Assembly: GCA_002685535.1 (NCBI GenBank)
Contig: NYXK01000109.1
Location: 29,124-93,123, forward strand
From: Deltaproteobacteria bacterium
GTDB lineage: Bacteria; SAR324; NAC60-12
Reading direction: 5' to 3'
Length of the DNA stretch: 64,000 nucleotides
In this document: positions 13,408 through 24,749 of the stretch, one piece after another
How the letters are laid out: every line of letters starts with the position of its first letter
Numbering within the stretch: the first letter of the stretch is position 1
Made by a program: the position numbers and the translations under genes
Notes under the pieces: generated by a model
Told to the model about the DNA's origin: nothing
The model's input: only the letters and a program-made list of their open reading frames with translations
Database searches by the model: none

Positions 13408-13845
13408 ATGAATCTTGTCGCAGTCTTCGCTCTCCTGATCTCTGTGAATGCCTATCCATACCATGGACAGGTTGATGAGACACTCGTCCCAGAGTTCGGA
13501 GTCATCAGAGGAACTGACCCGGATGTCCTCCAAATAGGCAGTTGTAGTGGATACAATGGGCAGCTTGTCCCAATTCCCTGCACCTGTCCACCTGATCGTA
13601 ACCAGTTTATCAATGCGCTAAATAATGCTCTTGAAGCGGGCAACGTCGAGGGAGAACCAATCGCGTTTAGCTATGATGCTGGTGACCAGTCCAGGGCCAC
13701 AAACAAACAGCGAGCTACTGCCTGTGTAATTGTTCTGCAAAGTTTCAATGGTGAGAAAGGGAATGGATGCCCAGTTGCTTCCGCGCCTAACTTCAAGACT
13801 CAACAAGACACAGGCATTCGGAACGATAAGGTAATTGTAGAATAA
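13408..13845 (+). CDS. small secreted hypothetical protein
   Basis: 145-aa ORF with hydrophobic signal peptide 'MNLVAVFALLISVNAYP' and Cys-containing mature region. Confidence 0.65.
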   Translation: MNLVAVFALLISVNAYPYHGQVDETLVPEFGVIRGTDPDVLQIGSCSGYNGQLVPIPCTCPPDRNQFINALNNALEAGNVEGEPIAFSYDAGDQSRATNKQRATACVIVLQSFNGEKGNGCPVASAPNFKTQQDTGIRNDKVIVE

Positions 13846-14527
13846 TTATACAGCTCAATATTCAATCAGTGCCTACTCTTTGCGATATTTTCATAACACA
13901 GGGTGGTTGCTTGACACCAGGGTAAAGAAGAGGAAGGATCGGGGAATTAGGAATGAGAATGAGGTGCAAATTATTCAAATCCGATTTGGCTATGCATATA
14001 CGTGATGCGCCGAGCCTGGGGTTATCTTAAAAGAACAAATCAACTCGTTAGAGAGGCCATCAACGCCTCTATACGTAGTAGTATCCTAAATTCTCTTCTC
14101 TTTGGATAGATACACGTGATACTAGCTTTAGTCCTTGCTATAAGCACAGGAGACAATGTGAATAGTTGGTATTCCAAAATTGACGCTACGGAAGAATTAT
14201 AATCCTAGTATGTCCTAACTACAATTTATGCGCTTTGCAAATGTTTCTGTAGGAAGAATCATGCTTGTTTCAACAAGTTATTATAGAACAAATAGTTGTG
14301 CAACAAGTCATTATAAGACTGCTAAAAACCCGTTACATAATAATTTTTGTGCAACAACCTGTTGCATAACTATATTGGCTAATAGGTTCAAGTTTGAAAT
14401 TAGGGTACTAAACTAGCAAGATCTAAACATTTTCTTTACGTTTCCGATTTAAAATCAAAGTACTAGAATTCATCAAACAGATCCACTCAATGTAAAACAG
14501 CCTGTGAATATCCTCAATCATATTCAC

Positions 14528-15555
14528 TCAAGACAAGGTCAAGAGGACAGGTCCCGCAAGAGTCGCGAGGGCAAGGTCATCAGTATTATCCGGCTGTTGT
14601 GTCGTCACCACAGCAAATGCTGCCCCATTCATTCCTGGCGGTACCGCTGTCGTCCCTTTCCCCTCTACGGTAATATTCAGCGACGTATATACCGGTTCAT
14701 TGAGCTGGTTGACCCAGCCGACTAGTAATTGCTTGCCAGCTTCTGCGACAAAGGTCATCTGCGCAGGATCCCACTCAAACTCTCGAAGGGGTGGCTCGGT
14801 AGAATTCGCCAGTCTTGGATATGTTGACTCGGAAACATTCAAGGTAGGGAGAGTAGGTAATGCAATCTCAACGGGGCAAGATCCGGGAACGATAAACGAG
14901 AGGGCTAAGTTGTATGCCCATATGTCGCTGATTCCAGTGTCAAAAGGCGCCGGATTAGGCGATTTCCCTTCAATATGCCTGAAGAAAGCATCGTGACGAG
15001 ACTCAACCGTGAGGATCGATGACACCGACTGTATCAGCAATGGATCCGTGACTGCGATGCGCTTAGCAAGGCCGATAGTTGAGCCAATGCCGACAGAAGT
15101 AATTATGTCAGCCAGCCCAAAAAACCCTTGAGTGGAGTTAACTGGGAAGGAATAATTGCAAGGAGGGATTGGTTCCGCGTTATAGTGTTCGAGAAGATCG
15201 ATAATGGTTGCAACGTGAACCTCTTCTTGCTATGAGGGCGTCAGGTTAGCACTCACAGGTTTGGGGCAAGACCACTTACAGCAGCAACCTTGCTGACAAC
15301 CTCGATGGTGTCTTGCGGATATCCGCTCATATTCCACCCTGTGATATTGGTTAAACCAGTCTGGAAGAACGATGCTTCCAAATTTTCGAGAAATAGGGCA
15401 AGCTGAAATTCTTTGACTGCGTTTGTTGATATAGATGATGGCTTGTCAATATATGGCAAGCTACCTCCTGCTACATCTGTGATATTGTTGCAAAGAGGTG
15501 CCGCAGCGACAAGGCTGCCTACAAGAACCGAAGCAGCGTAAAGAAGAGCTCCCAT
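14528..15555 (-). CDS. secreted ferritin-like domain protein (Rds1/LsdA-like)
   Basis: Signal peptide 'MGALLYAASVLVGSLVAAAP', then 'VKEFQLALFLENLEASFFQTG' and 'VESRHDAFFRHIEGKSPNPAPFDTGISDIWAYNLALSFIVPGSCP'. Introns inferred near 15230-15280. Confidence 0.75.
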
Positions 15556-16077
15556 AGTAGCTGCTAGTAGATATCTGCGTGAAAGGTTTAAGGAGACACT
15601 GAAGCGAAGAAGTTGTTAATGTTAAAAGTGAGCATATGCTTCTCTGCTGTATTAATACCTGCAGGATGGCCTTGAAAAGGGTTTCCATTTCTGATCCTTC
15701 CAGGAAGTAATAATTGGTGGTCGGTTAATAATAGATGGGGGGTCAATTTAAGCTCCAGGGGCAAAGAGAGGGGGCAGCGACACCTTTGAGCCGCCTCCAC
15801 TAGCTGTGGTTCTTCTGACTGAGGAGGCAGGCCCGCAGGTGGATCCTTTGGAATATGGTAGCCAATTCGAGTTCCAACCAGCCCGCGTGAACTTTCTGCA
15901 AATTTCGCCTGGGTACCCAAAAGACACTCCATTTGCCGATCAAGACTTGTCCGAGCTATAAGATATCTCTCAAAATGATTCTAATTATTCGCTGCTTAAA
16001 CGCTTCTGCTATCTCCGCAGTACAGTCTGGCACAAAAATCACCAAACAGCAACCTTTTACCTGTCATAGCACGCAAG

Positions 16078-16446
16078 ATGTTTGTTGGATTTGGAGTAAT
16101 GTGGGTGGGACCGAGGAGATCTGACGGGAATGCGAGAACGAAACGGTATTGTGGCGCTGGTTGGATGTTTCGAAGGCCAAAATGGGGGGTTTCTCGAGGG
16201 AAGAAATTGAGCTCAGCAACCGAGGACCGTTCTTCCGACGACAACCCTCCGAGCTACACTGATGCATCTACCCAAAGTAGTTTCGAAGGCCTGCCTAAGA
16301 TTGCCGCAAAATTTGACCCGCACGACTTCGATCTGGGAGAATTAGTGAAGCAATTTCGAGATGAGAGATCCCGCGAAAGGCCTGAAAGGGGATCTAGAGC
16401 TTCAGAGATGTCTCATGAAGGCAGCGGGATTGCGAACAAGGAATAA
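16078..16446 (+). CDS. hypothetical protein
   Basis: 122-aa ORF only; no recognised family. Confidence 0.25.
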   Translation: MFVGFGVMWVGPRRSDGNARTKRYCGAGWMFRRPKWGVSRGKKLSSATEDRSSDDNPPSYTDASTQSSFEGLPKIAAKFDPHDFDLGELVKQFRDERSRERPERGSRASEMSHEGSGIANKE

Positions 16447-16706
16447 GGACTACCAATGGTCCTAATAGACATGGGTTTATGTGTGTATGGTCTATATGTG
16501 GTCACAAATGGAAGTGAGGGACTGATTGGCCAAGATTTTCCCAGGTTGGGTAGGGAAAGGGGCTTTCATTCAGCTATATATTGCTATTGGTCCAATATTT
16601 CTAGCTCCCATAGTATCATTCAACCAGTCAAATGACTTTCGTTATAGGCTTCAGTTCCGAACACTCAACGATTTTAATTTTGACCCACATTTGACATGCA
16701 CTAATT

Positions 16707-17654
16707 TTATATGGCTAGCCTTATTTTGGCGGATAAGCCCACCCGCTCCCTTACACTCATGACAAAGTCGGAGTTGCGTTGATGATGCCCGTGCTCTGGG
16801 CAGCTCTTGTCCGTGAGGTCTGTATATTTCGGCCGCGGGTCTCTCAACCTGTACACTGCTTCGATAGCCTCAGATACTGCCATCCAGAATATACCTCCTG
16901 GCAACTGTTCCGAACCAAGCGACTCAATGTAAGCAAGATAATACTTGCTGAACCAACCACAGAAACAGTCCCAGCATTTCCGTGTTGGCTCTTCAATAAC
17001 TATTTGCAAGAGGCTCTGGCGAATGCTGTTTCTACCTTCCTCGAGCGAGACTAGCCACCCAAATTAAGACGGAATCTTAGAATGGGCAAATAACTCAGAC
17101 TTACGGCAAGTCCTTATCAAAATGTCAGCATCAATATCGTCATGGGCCCAGAGTTTCAAGTAGGAGCCTCGGTGGTGGAGTATCAACCCGAGGCTTATTT
17201 CCTCGAATGACTTTGCGTTGTCAAACCAGTATGCTGCCCTCAGTAGCCGCCAAAGTTGGTTACTATCAGTGATATTGGCACAATTTAACCAAACCTTGAT
17301 GGCAAATGCGAGGGCTACATTACAGTCGAACTTGTCTGCTGTGATAGCTACTCGGAGGATTTGGCTCGCATCGAGACCATCGTGTACCGCATTATTACAG
17401 CCGTGGATGACATTAAGCATGATTTCCATGGCTTCGGCATCGTCTTCTGGCATATCAATTTCCGTCGATTCATTGTCGTCAAGTCTTTGGCCTTCGTTGA
17501 ATCTAGGGCCCAGCATAGCGCTAAATACCCTTGAGGCACTTTTGAGGACCAAAGAATAGGCCTTGAGCCTCTTCATTCCGGCGCCGATGACGAGAATAAC
17601 GTCGCCATCCGGCGCAGTATCTGCTGTGGTGAAGTCGTTCCCTTCAGTTTCCAT
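16707..17654 (-). CDS. BTB/POZ domain protein
   Basis: 'GDVILVIGAGMKRLKAYSLVLKSASRVFSAMLGPRFNEG...IDMPEDDAEAMEIMLNVIHG' is BTB-like. A GT..AG intron near 17054-17104 joins it to ORF 16707-17009. Confidence 0.8.
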
Positions 17655-17973
17655 TATATTCAGGTATGGTGGGGTTGAGGGAACCTTGAGCGGGGTAAAA
17701 AAAACCCCCGAACTAAGATTAGTATCTTTCAGAGCTAGTTCTAGAATGTTCTACGGGGTTGATATTAATCCTCAGGCAGAAAGAAGTGTACACTTCACGT
17801 GCAACACCTGAGAGCAGGGAAATTAAGTGAATGGAGGGGCTTGGAATTCGGGTTCGTGTCTCACAAATAAAATCTTTCAGTGTTCGTAACTGAAGCCGAT
17901 TTCGAACTTTGGATATTTTAGGAGGTAGAGCTGCCGATAGTGGAGAAATCAGTAACTATGACGAGGACGGCGA

Positions 17974-18052
17974 CTAGGGGCAGAGACTAGAGGCAGGAAC
18001 CGGGGGCAGGAACCGGGGGCAAAAACCAGGGGCAGAGACCGGGGGCAAGGAC
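17974..18052 (+). repeat. 13-bp G-rich minisatellite array (locus A)
   Basis: Tandem units such as GGGGGCAGGAACC and GGGGCAGAGACCG. Confidence 0.9.
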
Positions 18053-18251
18053 TAGTGCCAACGGTTAGGCGAATACATTTGATTCGCTAATGTTGGTAAC
18101 TCAGCAGCCAGCAACATGAGAGCATGAATAAAGCAATCAATCAACTAAACTTTCTTGTAGACGCTAATTTTTAGTTGAGGGTGGGACTCGGTCGAAGATG
18201 CGACGCATAGCCCAAGATAAAGTGAAGGCTTTTGCTCAGACGTAGAGGGAG

Positions 18252-19565
18252 ATGCTGTATGTTACATCTTTTCTGATCACTTCAGATATTTTGAATCATT
18301 TCCTGCTATCAAATATGACACCAATCTACGATTTTTACAAAGAACAAGTTGCCTTCTTAACCGGGGCGACTGGCGGCTTGGGAGGCTGTCTCCTGTATAA
18401 GCTCTGCATTGTGCTTGATATACAGCGGCTGTACGTCCTAATTCGTGGATCCGAGAGCGCAGCATTGGAACGATGGAAATACACCATGCCTCAGCAGTAC
18501 CGACATATTGAGGATCGGATAAGGGTCGGAAAGGTTGTCCTTGTTCCGGGTGACATGACAAAGGAACGCTTTGGCATCACCACTGAAACTCTTTGCAAAA
18601 TTGAGGAAGAAGTCACGATAATCATCCATGCGGCTGCGAACATCAGCTTTCGAGCTCCTCTGCAAAAAGTCGTTTTGGACAACTGCTTACCCGCACTTCG
18701 ATTGGCGGCTTGGGCTACGAAAATGACTCAACTTCAGCATTTTGTCCAAGTTTCCAGTGCATATGCGAACTCTTTCCTCCCTGATGGTTCTGTGGGAGAG
18801 AAGATATATTATCTGTCCAACCCTGACGATGCGGAGGGAGAGCTAGAGGAGATTCTACGGACCGGCACAACGATGCATCTGCAGCGCTTTCCTTGGGCCT
18901 ACGCATACTCAAAGCAGCTAATGGAGCGGCTGATGATATCACGGTTTCCCAACCTGCCAATTCTACTCTTGCGACCTACCAGCATCGGACCTGCTATTGC
19001 TCAGCCCTATGAGATGTACGGCCCGCAGGGGTCATGCCCTATCTCCACGCTCTATTCCCGCTTGATGCAGCCAACAGGAGGAAAGAGCATATGGTATGCA
19101 CCAGCACATGGTGGTAACATCCTTGATGAGATTCCGGTGGATATTGTTGCGAACGTTTTGCTTCAACACGTTCATGCAGGTACTCGTGGAGTGGTTCATG
19201 CATCTTCATCGTATTATATCCCCAAGACATTAGAGTGGATACTGGAACGGCCATCCAAGTACCTCCCGGCTCACTGGGCTGCAAGGATGGCAAAACCCGT
19301 CTTCGTTCAGGACACGAGAGTAGAACAAAGCAAGGAAGCGGAATTTTACCGGATTGGATCTCGGGCATGGGAATTTTGCGCTCCATCATCACGCCGACTG
19401 GGAAGCCTTAACGGGCCCTTGACGTTTGGCTTGAATGACCACGATATCGATCGGTTTGCCGAACTCAGGGTAAGGTCTATCTTCAATGAAACTTTTGGAG
19501 AAGGGCGTCTTATGCAAAAGGCAGGGGGGATCGGTCAGCGGGCACTGGCATCGGCCAGGCTATAA
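18252..19565 (+). CDS. fatty acyl-CoA reductase-like NAD(P)-binding protein (NAD_binding_4/male sterility family)
   Basis: 'VAFLTGATGGLGGCLLYKL', 'IIIHAAANISF', catalytic 'YAYSK', 'LLLRPTSIGPA'. The start may be M at 18318. Confidence 0.85.
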   Translation: MLYVTSFLITSDILNHFLLSNMTPIYDFYKEQVAFLTGATGGLGGCLLYKLCIVLDIQRLYVLIRGSESAALERWKYTMPQQYRHIEDRIRVGKVVLVPGDMTKERFGITTETLCKIEEEVTIIIHAAANISFRAPLQKVVLDNCLPALRLAAWATKMTQLQHFVQVSSAYANSFLPDGSVGEKIYYLSNPDDAEGELEEILRTGTTMHLQRFPWAYAYSKQLMERLMISRFPNLPILLLRPTSIGPAIAQPYEMYGPQGSCPISTLYSRLMQPTGGKSIWYAPAHGGNILDEIPVDIVANVLLQHVHAGTRGVVHASSSYYIPKTLEWILERPSKYLPAHWAARMAKPVFVQDTRVEQSKEAEFYRIGSRAWEFCAPSSRRLGSLNGPLTFGLNDHDIDRFAELRVRSIFNETFGEGRLMQKAGGIGQRALASARL

Positions 19566-20017
19566 TGTTCATCGCTAGTACTTAGTGGAGGACGTCTTTC
19601 CCATGAGCCTAGTGTACGGGATGGTTTCTTAAGTAAAGTGAAATCGAGTTTTTGTCAAATTACTTGTCTAAGCGTGCACGCGTCAATACTGCACACAACC
19701 ACAGCTATCTATCTGTTCAAGTCCATGTCGTTATTGCGATTGCTCCCCAGTTTGCGAGGTCCCTTTCAATTTAGACCTTCCCACAGCGCATGAAATTCAA
19801 CATTCATCAGATACAATTCCATTTTTAATTACACACAAAATCGACCAGGTTTCAATTTTGGCTCCTGGTGAGGACCTATTTGGATATCTAAATGCCCTAT
19901 GCCTCCTATCCAGAGCCGTATATGGTTCCTGGCGACCCACCAAAATATATAGTCATGTTTCCCCTTTGTCCTATCTAGACATCGGCTTCAATTCTTACTC
20001 GTTTCAGACAGCACGTA

Positions 20018-20965
20018 ATGGGTGCTTCTCTACTCTCTTTATCACCCGAACTCGTCTGTAGAGTTATAAAAGATTTGCCCATTGAAGATGCTCGTAACTT
20101 ATTGTCGAGTTGCCGCCAGATTCAAAGTAATGGCAAGTATGCTTTTGATGAGAAGTGTTTTCATGTCTTACCGGTCAAACTAGAGAGCCAGAATTTACGA
20201 ACCGCGAAAGATATCATTAAGAAAGAACAATTTCGTTTCGTCCGAAAGATTTTTATTCGACTAGACCGAGTTCACGTTCCTCTATATCTTGAGAGACCTC
20301 AAGAAATAGCTCGACACGGTTTATATAAAATTCTAAAAAGAGGGCTTCATCCTTCTACAAAGTGCGACACCATCATAATAGACTATGGTCCGGAAACGGA
20401 AGAAAATGAGTATCGTCATCATATAAAAGCGGTTGCTTGGGCAATAAAAAAGACTTCATCTCGTCAGGAAGTCAACTCTTTTAAGGCCCAGATACAAAAC
20501 ATAACAGTCCCCAGTTGTCGCGGCTTGATTAAGTTTGGAAGGAGTTTTCTTCACCAAGTACATTCAATCGAAGTCAAAGTCAATTCTCTGGACCAGGACT
20601 TCGATCCTCTATATAAGGTCTTGTCTCTTGCAACTAACCTCAGGGAGCTCTCTATCCGTAATGATGAGTCTGAATTTCTTGATTCAGACGTTATTTCGGA
20701 ACTGATAGGACTGAATTCTGAATTAGAAAGTTTAAGGCTTAGTGGGTTTGAAATCTCCAGAGAACAACTACAGGATGCTATCTTCCTTGTGGAACCTTAC
20801 ATCAAGAACATAAATTTACAGAGAATGATGTTCGTCGATGGATTCAGTTCTTTTATTAATTACATCTCAACGTTGTCTTTAGATGAAGTTTTCCTTGAAG
20901 ATATTTGGGAGCGTGATTTCGAAGGCGGCGAATGTGCAATACAGGATCCAATGAGCTATCTATAA
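20018..20965 (+). CDS. F-box-like protein
   Basis: N-terminus 'LLSLSPELVCRVIKDLPIEDARNLLSSCRQIQS' followed by leucine-rich sequence. Confidence 0.65.
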   Translation: MGASLLSLSPELVCRVIKDLPIEDARNLLSSCRQIQSNGKYAFDEKCFHVLPVKLESQNLRTAKDIIKKEQFRFVRKIFIRLDRVHVPLYLERPQEIARHGLYKILKRGLHPSTKCDTIIIDYGPETEENEYRHHIKAVAWAIKKTSSRQEVNSFKAQIQNITVPSCRGLIKFGRSFLHQVHSIEVKVNSLDQDFDPLYKVLSLATNLRELSIRNDESEFLDSDVISELIGLNSELESLRLSGFEISREQLQDAIFLVEPYIKNINLQRMMFVDGFSSFINYISTLSLDEVFLEDIWERDFEGGECAIQDPMSYL

Positions 20966-21342
20966 TTTTATACTAGGATTATTCAAGTTATGATCTATCT
21001 AGATAGTCCCAGATGAGGAGTTGACTAAATTGAGAGGTAATGGGATGCTGCAATCGTAGATGACAACGATCGCCCTCTCTAAGGAGGCGTGGAAATTTTC
21101 AGATCGGTGGAATGGATAGGATAAGAAGAGGGATTTATTGGAATGTGACGGATTTTGAATGAAAATCAAAGGACTGCACACTTGTACACATCTACTTATT
21201 CCCGTGCTTGGCCTGATCCACCTTGATGAGTTTTGTCGGAATGTCAACGCCATCTAGTGAACTGAATGGTATATGCCTAACTGGTAATATTTGGCATTGG
21301 GCGAATAAATTAGGGTTCTAAAAAATTCAAAACTGCTTCCAC

Positions 21343-21862
21343 TTATCTAAGAAATGGGCACACTTTAATATTCAGGAAGCGATCGGAGACACCGTTATTC
21401 CAGGCATATTCAACCTTTTGCGGAGTCCAAGACTGACTGCTTCCGTACTTCCTCATTGCTGCCGACATGCGACTCCAAACTCCGTCAAAGTCAGCTTCAA
21501 CCGCTCCGGTAATCGCGCCCAGCCGCCAAACCAACTTTAAGATGCGATCATATTCCCCTTCTTTGTCAGCGGCCGCAGCCATTGCCATGGCCTTCACCTA
21601 GTATGAAACAGTTAGCAGATGCTCTAATAAATTAGATAATGCTACTGACTTCGGCGTTACATCTTTTCCACATACAGCTCCATGCCGATGGTGATTTCTT
21701 GACCCCTCTTTTCATGAATTCACTAGCAATGACTTCCCAGCTGGACTTCGTTTCTTTCCAATCCATCAGAGTCATCTTAAGTTGCCAACTCTGTTTCCAT
21801 CTCTCAAAACCTGGTCCAGCACGCCCTTCGAGGCTGCCCGGTCGTGGAGAACTCCCTTCCAT
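21343..21862 (-). CDS. hypothetical protein (possible Myb/SANT-like composition)
   Basis: ORFs 21632-21862 and 21343-21597 joined by a short putative intron. W-rich 'MDWKETKSSWEVIASEFMKRGVKKSPSAWSCMWKRC'. Confidence 0.45.
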
Positions 21863-22205
21863 ACCGCTGAAAGATATTCCGTCGTGGATATTGTAGTCGT
21901 CGGTGGTAATCTAACGATAATGACCTAGCATACTTATACATATGGAAATACTCTTGCCAAACTTATTAATTCGTCACACTGTCCCATGAATCTGATTTAG
22001 TGAGTGTGGAGCAGAAAAAGGGTGAGTGTAATTCTGCGTGGCTGACTCGAAGTCCCAAGGTTCCTCCTTCCTTCTGTGTGGACGAGTTGAGTTTGAAGTG
22101 CATGCAGAGGAATCTCACGAGGGCCAGATCAACTAAAAGAGGTGGAGTAAGATCTTAGACATAAAGTCTAGCAAACTAAATCAGAGTGGTAGTCCCGTGC
22201 GGTAG

Positions 22206-22256
22206 GGACCGGGGGCAGAGACCGGGGGCAGAGACAGGGGGCAGAGACAGGGGCAG
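22206..22256 (+). repeat. 13-bp G-rich minisatellite array (locus B)
   Basis: Units GGGGGCAGAGACC and GGGGGCAGAGACA. Confidence 0.9.
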
Positions 22257-22927
22257 CGATTTAGCGCCTTTTGGATCCGCCGTGCGTCGGCAATGGAAGT
22301 CAGAAACACCCTCAGGCATCTGCGCCAAAATTGCGACGATCAATTTCTAGACTGTCGAAGGAAGTTCCATTATGCAATGTGCTTAGTGGCATTATTCTTG
22401 TTTGGAATGTTTTCTTTATCGACTGATATTCGATGTTTCCTTCATCAAATATATTTACCAGCGCCTGGACAGATGGAGATAAAGAGCGTATATATCTTAA
22501 TAAAACCGGGGTGCGAGTGTACATGTCAAATCAGCAAACTAGAGCCAAAATTGGATCTGCAGCTCATTCAAAGTGAGGACTCAGGAAAGGAACCAAATTC
22601 GATGGGGACCATGTTAGGCCACCAGAACCATTCCTGATCATGGTTATTTATAGATCCATTTTAGTGTCACCACCCTCCAAACCCAGATTCGATGCCCGAA
22701 TCACGCATTTTCCATTGGCTTCGCCAACGGTGTCTATCATCGCGACCGACAACACCGACCTTACCAACACACTCCAAATAGCCGCTGCCGAGTATATATG
22801 AGGGCCTACCCAACATGCATCTCAAACATCACCTCCTTTGTTAAAGCCTTTTCCTTAAGTCTTTTCCTTTATCCAGTCTTTGAATATCATCTTTCTTCTG
22901 CTTTGCTCCTCACATCAATCTCTCAAC

Positions 22928-23689
22928 ATGCTCTTCAACTCTATCATCGCCTCTGCAGTCCTGGCCTACGTCGCTGTTGCAGCACCCACAAGCCCCGAGC
23001 CAGCACCAACCACTACTGTCGCTCCTGCACCACTCGCATCAACCGGACCTAGTCTCACCCAGCAACTATTCCTAGCTGATACTGCCGCCGACCGATTCAC
23101 CCTTCTGCCAAAGGATGAGCAATTCAAGTTCGCCTTCAACAACCCAGCATTGAAGGACAAGGGAGGAAAGGGAGGAGACCTCATCGCCGCCAACCGCATG
23201 ACCTTCCCCGCTCTCGTCGGCACCGGATCAGGCATGGCAGTCGGCTTTTTGAAAGGCTGCGGCTTCAACACTCCCCACGTCCACCCCCGCGCTACCGAGC
23301 TCCAAATCGTCACCCAAGGCGTCCTCCAGACCGAGATGGTTCCCGAGAACGGCGTCTTCAACAAGCCCGGCGATCCCACCAGCGGTCGCCGTGTTATCAA
23401 GAACACCATCAACCAGTTCGAGATGCAGCCATTCTACCAAGGCTCCGTCCACACGCAATTCAACCCTACCTGCCACCCAGCCGTCTTCGTCGCTTCTTTC
23501 AACAGCGAAGACTTCGGAGCTGGTCAAGTCTCTGACGAGTTGTTCGCTATAAGCCCTAACGTCGTCACTGCAGCATTCGGAGAAGCTATCGATGGCGCTG
23601 ATATCAATAATTTCAAGGCCACTATCCCAACTAGCATCGCCAAAGGTGTCGAGGAGTGCCTTGCCAAGTGCGGCATTAAGAAGCGTTAA
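22928..23689 (+). CDS. secreted germin/spherulin-1-like cupin
   Basis: Signal peptide 'MLFNSIIASAVLAYVAVAAP'; cupin motif 'GFNTPHVHPRATELQIVTQGVLQTEMV' and 'QGSVHTQFNPTCHPAVFVASFNSEDFG'. Confidence 0.88.
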   Translation: MLFNSIIASAVLAYVAVAAPTSPEPAPTTTVAPAPLASTGPSLTQQLFLADTAADRFTLLPKDEQFKFAFNNPALKDKGGKGGDLIAANRMTFPALVGTGSGMAVGFLKGCGFNTPHVHPRATELQIVTQGVLQTEMVPENGVFNKPGDPTSGRRVIKNTINQFEMQPFYQGSVHTQFNPTCHPAVFVASFNSEDFGAGQVSDELFAISPNVVTAAFGEAIDGADINNFKATIPTSIAKGVEECLAKCGIKKR

Positions 23690-24277
23690 ACTTCCTACCT
23701 TAACCCAACGACTATATTCGTGACACAGGAGCACGGAGGCACGGCGTACAGGCGCATAAAATTGACATGGCAGCGATGCTAGAGCATTATTACGGATTGC
23801 ATTTAGAGTTTAGCATAGCGAGATTTTTGGGATTTATTTTGCATCATCTTTGCGTTTCTTCTTGATTTCAATAGTGGAGTGAAAGTTCGTTCACTATTAT
23901 TAATATTATTGTATTGACACGGAGATTGGTGGTGGAGGATATGGATAGGATATTTCAGAAGCAGAGATAAAATCAACCGAGCATGCTTCTCTCGAGTTGT
24001 TTTGTTTTGGCTTCAGTGGTGCGAAGAGTGAAAGAGTTCCCGCATCTTTGAGTGGTGTTCTCGTATCATGCCTCGCCTGAGTTGAGGCGAAGCTATTTTG
24101 TAACAAATAAATACGTTTTTAGAAATAAAGGCATAAAATTTACGAGGCGTGTTATCTTTAAACCTATATCCGATTCTTATTACTTATATTTGAAGTTATT
24201 GCGCGTTTAATTTTCCGAACTTTTACTGTGATATTCTAAAAATAGGGGGAGGGGGGAAAAATAGGCTCTCTGTGTCA

Positions 24278-24537
24278 GAATTTGAGGGCTGTCTCCGTCG
24301 GAATAGTTATTAAGTGTTGAGGAAGCCAACGGCGGGAATTTTATTCTTGTAGATATAAAGCGTTGAAAGTGGAATTACCAGATACGCTTGATCCGTTGAT
24401 GCTACTCTTTCGACAGTTAGCCAAGGGCGTTGAGTGGGGCAGAGACAAGGGGCAGAGACAAGGGGCAGAGACAAGGGGCAGAGACATGGGGCAGAGACAT
24501 GGGGCAGAGACATGGGGCAACAACTAATACTCTAAAG
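24278..24537 (+). repeat. dispersed repeat copy 1, ending in a 13-bp minisatellite (24437-24517, locus C)
   Basis: 'GAATTTGAGGGCTGT..CCGTCGGAA.AGTTATTAAGTGTT..' plus tail '..GGGGCAACAACTAATACT' is shared with 27446-27885. Confidence 0.85.
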
Positions 24538-24749
24538 CCCATGATGTCTGCGTGTATTAGAGCTCCATTTGATTTACTGTGGATGGACGGATTAAGACAA
24601 CTTGCTTTAGGTTGCTTTTTTCCCAAAACAGAATACGCACGTGAGTAGCTGAATGCAAGAAATTCATAAAGCGACTAACGAATAGATATTAAATCATTAA
24701 CGTCTTTCACCTTAATTCTTTCTTTCAAGTTTACTATCAGAGACCCATT

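Noticed and set aside
14250-14400. AT-rich segment with repeated TTGTGCAACAAGT/TTATA words
   Set aside because: Short, low complexity and too diverged to call a defined element.
23228-23734. Minus-strand 168-aa ORF
   Set aside because: Antisense to the germin-like cupin CDS.
24310-24626. Minus-strand ORFs 'SLPLVSAPCLCPLSLP..' (also at 27663-28131, 30472-30675, 32587-32790 and 41270-41628)
   Set aside because: Translation of the 13-bp minisatellite (39 nt = 13-aa period), with no start, splice or coding support.
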